This document shows positions 60,835 through 64,000 of a DNA stretch of 64,000 nt, in pieces. The notes under the pieces are model-generated. The model saw only the letters and a program-made list of their open reading frames with translations, did no database searches and was not told the origin of the DNA. The stretch's first letter is position 1. The number at the start of each line of letters is the position of its first letter. Made by a program: the position numbers and the translations under genes. The stretch spans positions 16,479 to 80,478 of the forward strand of contig NZ_PVWK01000056.1 in NCBI RefSeq assembly GCF_003003795.1. The letters are read 5' to 3'. The DNA is from Stenomitos frigidus ULC18. Lineage in GTDB: Bacteria; Cyanobacteriota; Cyanobacteriia; Leptolyngbyales; Leptolyngbyaceae.

Positions 60835-62031
60835 TTACTCCATCGTCGCAGCGTCATGGGGTTGGCTATAGTGACGCATGAGCCATTCTTCCAGCACGGT
60901 GCTGGTATAGGACAATACGTCTGACGAGAGCGGAATATGCAGGCTATCCTGACTCCACTGTGCCAATACCATGAGCAACGCTTCCCGTGCTCGGCTCAAA
61001 CGACGCGAGACGGTGTACTGCTGGATCGCTAACGCTGCTGCCATCTGCTGCTGCGTAAAGGCCTGACCGTAATACATTTGGAGCAGCGATCGCGTGGGCT
61101 GATCAAAGTCCGCGATCGCGCTTTCTAGCACCGCATTCAATTGTCGTTGTTGCACCTGACGTTCCTGCTCTGCTTCCACCGCCATCAGATCGGCCAGCAG
61201 CGATTCGCTTTGGCTTTCGGGCACATCATCCAACAGTTCGCCGCTGTCCTGCCCCAGCTTCGGCGTATTGATGGACACCATTGCTGGGTTCAAGTAGGAA
61301 CGAGCCGCTCTGGCGCTAGTCGTGAGCCACTTTTCGAGCGTTTCGGCTGTCACTGGCGGTGTGGCTGTCGGTCGTTCTTGGTTGTACTGATTAACGATCG
61401 CTTCCCAGGTATCAGCGTCTGGTTTGGGCAATGTGCGGTTGGCCGTTGCTTGAGTCGGTACATAATGCGTTTTAAAACACGTCCAGGCAAGCAGGTATTG
61501 CGCGATCGTGGCCTCACCCCAACCCGCATGGTGCAGTGCCTCAAGGAGGCGTTTTTGGCTGACTTTGCGCAACAGTCCCCAGTGGCTGCAAATGTCTACT
61601 TCCTGCCGTTGACGCAGGGTATCGCGAATCGTGCTGGTGAAAATCGCGCTGGCGTAGTTTTGAAGGCTAAAGCCCTGCTGTGGCTTAAAGCCTTTGAGGA
61701 CTTTATTGACCTGAGCGATCGCGACTTGAAAGCAATCGGACAGCATGTACTGCTTTGTGGCAAAGCTAAGGATCGTTTTTTGCGCTGCCCAGTAGCAAGG
61801 TTCCTGTAAATAAGCGGAGAGATGAGCTTCGGGTAAACGGGCCGATTCCTGGTGCCAGCGTTTGTGCCAGTAGAGTGCCCAAAAGTTAGCAGCGTCTTGC
61901 TTGGATGATTGCTCAAGGCTCTGCTGCATGCTGCGTCGGAGTCTGGCATCGGTTGCCCAATGGTGCGGACGATCGGCGTCAAATTGCAGAAAGGTGGCAA
62001 AGATTTCCAGAATGTCTTGGCGAGCGCGCAT
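60835..62031 (-). CDS. Sigma-70 family RNA polymerase sigma factor (cyanobacterial, with long N-terminus)
   Basis: The 398-residue protein has a region-2-like helical part (about 95-160; FKPQQGFSLQNYASAIFTST) and a clear region 4 HTH (about 310-370; FDQPTRSLLQMYYGQAFTQQ then QMAAALAIQQYTVSRRLSRAR). It is longer than ECF factors (about 190) and diverges from the SigA group. It heads an apparent operon with DUF1822. The target promoters are unknown. Confidence 0.85.
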   Translation of the reverse strand: MRARQDILEIFATFLQFDADRPHHWATDARLRRSMQQSLEQSSKQDAANFWALYWHKRWHQESARLPEAHLSAYLQEPCYWAAQKTILSFATKQYMLSDCFQVAIAQVNKVLKGFKPQQGFSLQNYASAIFTSTIRDTLRQRQEVDICSHWGLLRKVSQKRLLEALHHAGWGEATIAQYLLAWTCFKTHYVPTQATANRTLPKPDADTWEAIVNQYNQERPTATPPVTAETLEKWLTTSARAARSYLNPAMVSINTPKLGQDSGELLDDVPESQSESLLADLMAVEAEQERQVQQRQLNAVLESAIADFDQPTRSLLQMYYGQAFTQQQMAAALAIQQYTVSRRLSRAREALLMVLAQWSQDSLHIPLSSDVLSYTSTVLEEWLMRHYSQPHDAATME

Positions 62032-62338
62032 CGTTTAACCGTCCACCCCCTGAGCGAGTACATCAAAAGAATTCACTAGCGGACGCAAAAATCCTGATTT
62101 TTCACCGACGCCTTGCACAAAGATTTCTTACGCGCACTGATTACATCTACCGACTGAAGCCTGATCAAACACCGAGGGTTGGGATCACGTCAGTAGTTTT
62201 TATTTGCATGGCCGCAATGGTATGGCCCAACGATGAAACGCCAGAGGCTTCACATAGGCGATCGTCCGGACTGCACTGCATAAAGTGACGATCGCAACGC
62301 TACAGAGATGTAGAGCGATCGCTGGATGAACTCTAACG
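62032..62338. promoter_or_regulatory. Divergent spacer upstream of sigma factor and secreted protein genes
   Basis: Holds several GATCGC copies and a hairpin CTACAgagaTGTAG flanked by CGATCG cores (about 62290-62325). As the shared upstream region of a sigma factor and a secreted protein it may hold autoregulated promoters, but no specific element was recognised. Confidence 0.35.
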
Positions 62339-62377
62339 ATGCTGACACACAGACCATACACCCATGCATTACGCCCC

Positions 62378-63004
62378 ATGAAACCTAACACATTTATATT
62401 TTTTCTTCTAGCCGTGGCTCTCGTGCCGGCGATCGCTGAATCAAAGCCTGCTCAGGCACAAGTCAATTTGTCTCAGCTTGTAACGGGTGGTTTCAATGCA
62501 CCGTTTACCGCCACGCAACCACGCAACGCTCAAGCCAACATTGTGATCTCGGTACGGGACTTCAGCCCAACCGATGATTTTTGTGGCAGTAGCGTGAGCT
62601 TCTCGTTTGCTCGTCCTGGTAGCCTTAGCGATGGGTTCGACTTTTCTCATGCGGGTAGACAGTCGATTGGCTTTCCACACCCTGTTCGAAGCCTCACAGG
62701 GTCTGTAGGAGGCGCAACCACCTATTTTCAATTACCGGCTGGTGTCCGCAACCCTGACCTGATTGGTTGTGTGGATACCCAGCGTAATACGGTGTTCATT
62801 ACCATCAAGCCCCAGCGTCAAGCTGCACCAACACAGCCACAGCCGCCACAGCCTGAGCCGTCTCTTCCACCCGCACAAACGCCTTCTATGCAGACCCCTC
62901 CCAACCGCTTGACACCGACTGTTCCGCAAACTCAAATACGGCTGCCGCAACAAAACCAGTCCTTTCCAGCAGGTGTGTCCCCCAACAATCAACCGATTCG
63001 CTAG
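62378..63004 (+). CDS. Small secreted protein with Pro/Gln-rich tail, unknown
   Basis: The 208-residue protein has a signal peptide (MKPNTFIFFLLAVALVPAIA, cleaved near AQA), a beta-rich region with two cysteines (about 30-135) that may form a disulfide, and a Pro/Gln-rich disordered tail (about 140-208). ATG 62378 gives the best signal peptide; the in-frame ATG 62339 would add 13 residues. It is divergent from the sigma-factor gene. Function unknown. Confidence 0.72.
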   Translation: MKPNTFIFFLLAVALVPAIAESKPAQAQVNLSQLVTGGFNAPFTATQPRNAQANIVISVRDFSPTDDFCGSSVSFSFARPGSLSDGFDFSHAGRQSIGFPHPVRSLTGSVGGATTYFQLPAGVRNPDLIGCVDTQRNTVFITIKPQRQAAPTQPQPPQPEPSLPPAQTPSMQTPPNRLTPTVPQTQIRLPQQNQSFPAGVSPNNQPIR

Positions 63005-63147
63005 GGGTTTAGCGATCATTAAGTATCAAAGTACCTGCCATACTTCGAGCAAAAGCTGTTGTTCCTTAACCCCAGCCTGGAGGCGACCACTCTCAATCTT
63101 GTTATGGATGACTGTTCTCGCTGGACGAATGACAGTCTATGGCATTC

Positions 63148-63180
63148 AGACTTCGGAGGTTTTGAAAACCTCCGAAGTCT
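63148..63180. repeat. 33-nt palindrome (AGACTTCGGAGGTTTT hairpin)
   Basis: Two perfect 16-bp arms around one base. Elements of this kind are dispersed in filamentous cyanobacteria. It occupies an otherwise gene-free spacer (63005-63274) and could also act as a bidirectional hairpin between convergent genes. Confidence 0.75.
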
Positions 63181-63274
63181 TGGAGATTCGCTGAGAGGGC
63201 AAGAAGGCAGAGTAGAGGGTCGTGACGGGATGAGATGCTGCTAGCTATTCAACGGGCACTGAGCCCAGTTATTT

Positions 63275-63924
63275 CTAATGCGACGTTCTTTCTGCTTGAA
63301 GAAGACCTTCGATCGCGATGCTATCCAATGGCTTTGAGAAAAGGTAACCTTGCCCATTTTCACATTGCAATGCCTTTAAGTGGGCTAGTTGCTTCTCCGT
63401 TTCGACGCCCTCAGCTACAATGTCCAACCCCAGGTTCCACGCCAACTTCACAACAGTACGAATGATTTCCATTTTCTCAAGATCATTCTCGATATTGTTC
63501 ACAAACGATCGATCGATTTTGAGCGTATCCACGGGAAAGCGGTGCAAGTAGCCTAAGGATGAGTAACCGGTGCCGAAATCATCGATCGACAGATGAATGC
63601 CCAAGGCTTGAAGCTTTTGTAGCATGATTGTTGCCGCTTCAGCATTTTCCATTACCGTGCTTTCTGTAATCTCTAGCTTCAAACTTTGAGCACTCAAGCC
63701 AGTCTCTTGCAAAATCTGCTGAATTTCAGCGACTAGATTGGGTTGAGCAAATTGTTTGCCGGAAATATTGACGCTAATCGTAAGCGGTGGATGGGTTGGA
63801 AATTCCACTTGCCATGCTTGCATCTGTCGGCAGGCTTCCCGTAGCACCCACCCACCCAGTGGCATAATCAGCCCAGTTTCTTCCGCTACGGGAATAAACT
63901 CCGCTGGGGAAAGCATCCCACGCG
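63275..63924 (-). pseudogene. EAL-domain protein, 5' part lost (c-di-GMP phosphodiesterase remnant)
   Basis: The minus frame encodes ARGMLSPAEFIPVAEETGLI and onwards through NISGKQF, LEITES, IDDFGTGYSSLGYL, LKIDRSFV and AEGVET to a stop. This is the last three quarters of an EAL domain. The EAL signature and everything before it (usually PAS and GGDEF domains) are missing: a TAA lies five codons upstream of the ARG, and the sequence to the window edge is unrelated. An internal ATG at 63916 could still yield 213 residues, but without the EAL Glu it should be inactive. Confidence 0.8.
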
Positions 63925-64000
63925 CATGTGTTTAGCGTTGTTGTACGGGAATCAGTAACCCGGAATCCTTGGATCGGTGTTTAAGGTGGAAGAAGCCGAT
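63925..64000. other. Unidentified sequence at the break of the EAL gene
   Basis: Contains no extension of the EAL frame. It may be the end of an insertion element lying mainly beyond the window, but nothing diagnostic is visible in 76 bp. Confidence 0.35.

Overview
This 64 kb window looks like cyanobacterial chromosome. The octamer GCGATCGC and the core CGATCG recur throughout, heptanucleotide tandem repeats fill many spacers, and the genes include families typical of cyanobacteria: orthocaspases with WD40 repeats, multi-PAS histidine kinases, pentapeptide-repeat proteins, DUF1822, Ser/Thr kinases and DUF433/DUF5615 pairs. The species cannot be named from sequence alone. Both edges cut through or abut signalling genes: a multi-PAS histidine kinase at the left and a broken EAL gene at the right.

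Layout. 1-8.2 kb: histidine kinase and receiver protein, a SulP permease without its usual C-terminus, an IS5-type transposase, and a Tat-signal caspase-fold protein whose catalytic His and Cys are replaced by Tyr and Ser. 8.3-11.5 kb: pyrimidine-catabolic genes rutA-rutC-rutB followed by an overlapping aldo/keto reductase, behind a candidate NtcA-type promoter. A cytosine deaminase that would feed the same pathway lies at 42.8 kb. 12-24 kb: larE, a patch of gene debris, prs, yqeY, a Ser/Thr kinase, bioD, a histidine kinase, a GlcG/HbpS protein, a BMP-type binding protein, a membrane-anchored GNAT and an M20 amidohydrolase.

24.1-30.5 kb is the most striking region: a complete chromosomal integron. 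It has intI on the minus strand, an intergenic stretch with four repeats exactly 40 bp apart, a candidate attI, and seven cassettes on the plus strand, each ended by an 85-88 bp attC-like site whose arms pair with an extrahelical base. Five of the seven cassettes encode acetyltransferases, including an AAC(3)-I-like and a Vat-like enzyme. 31.3-36 kb carries a two-gene sugar PTS (EIIA-HPr-EI fusion plus EIIC-EIIB-EIIB'), rare in cyanobacteria, in which the second EIIB lacks the phosphocysteine.

36-50 kb is mostly housekeeping: N-formylglutamate amidohydrolase, DUF2294, a solitary DNA methyltransferase, an RCK-TM-RCK channel-like protein, codA, pdxA, proA, a pentapeptide protein and a DUF433/DUF5615 toxin-antitoxin pair, with two MITE-like elements. 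50-57 kb has a second, perfectly phased 21-bp repeat array and a 1734-residue caspase-STAND-WD40 protein with an intact His/Cys dyad and two in-frame heptanucleotide tracts. 57-62 kb is a minus-strand cluster of sigma factor, DUF1822, FecR-domain protein and beta-barrel-like protein, which may form a surface-signalling system. No rRNA, tRNA or CRISPR array was seen.
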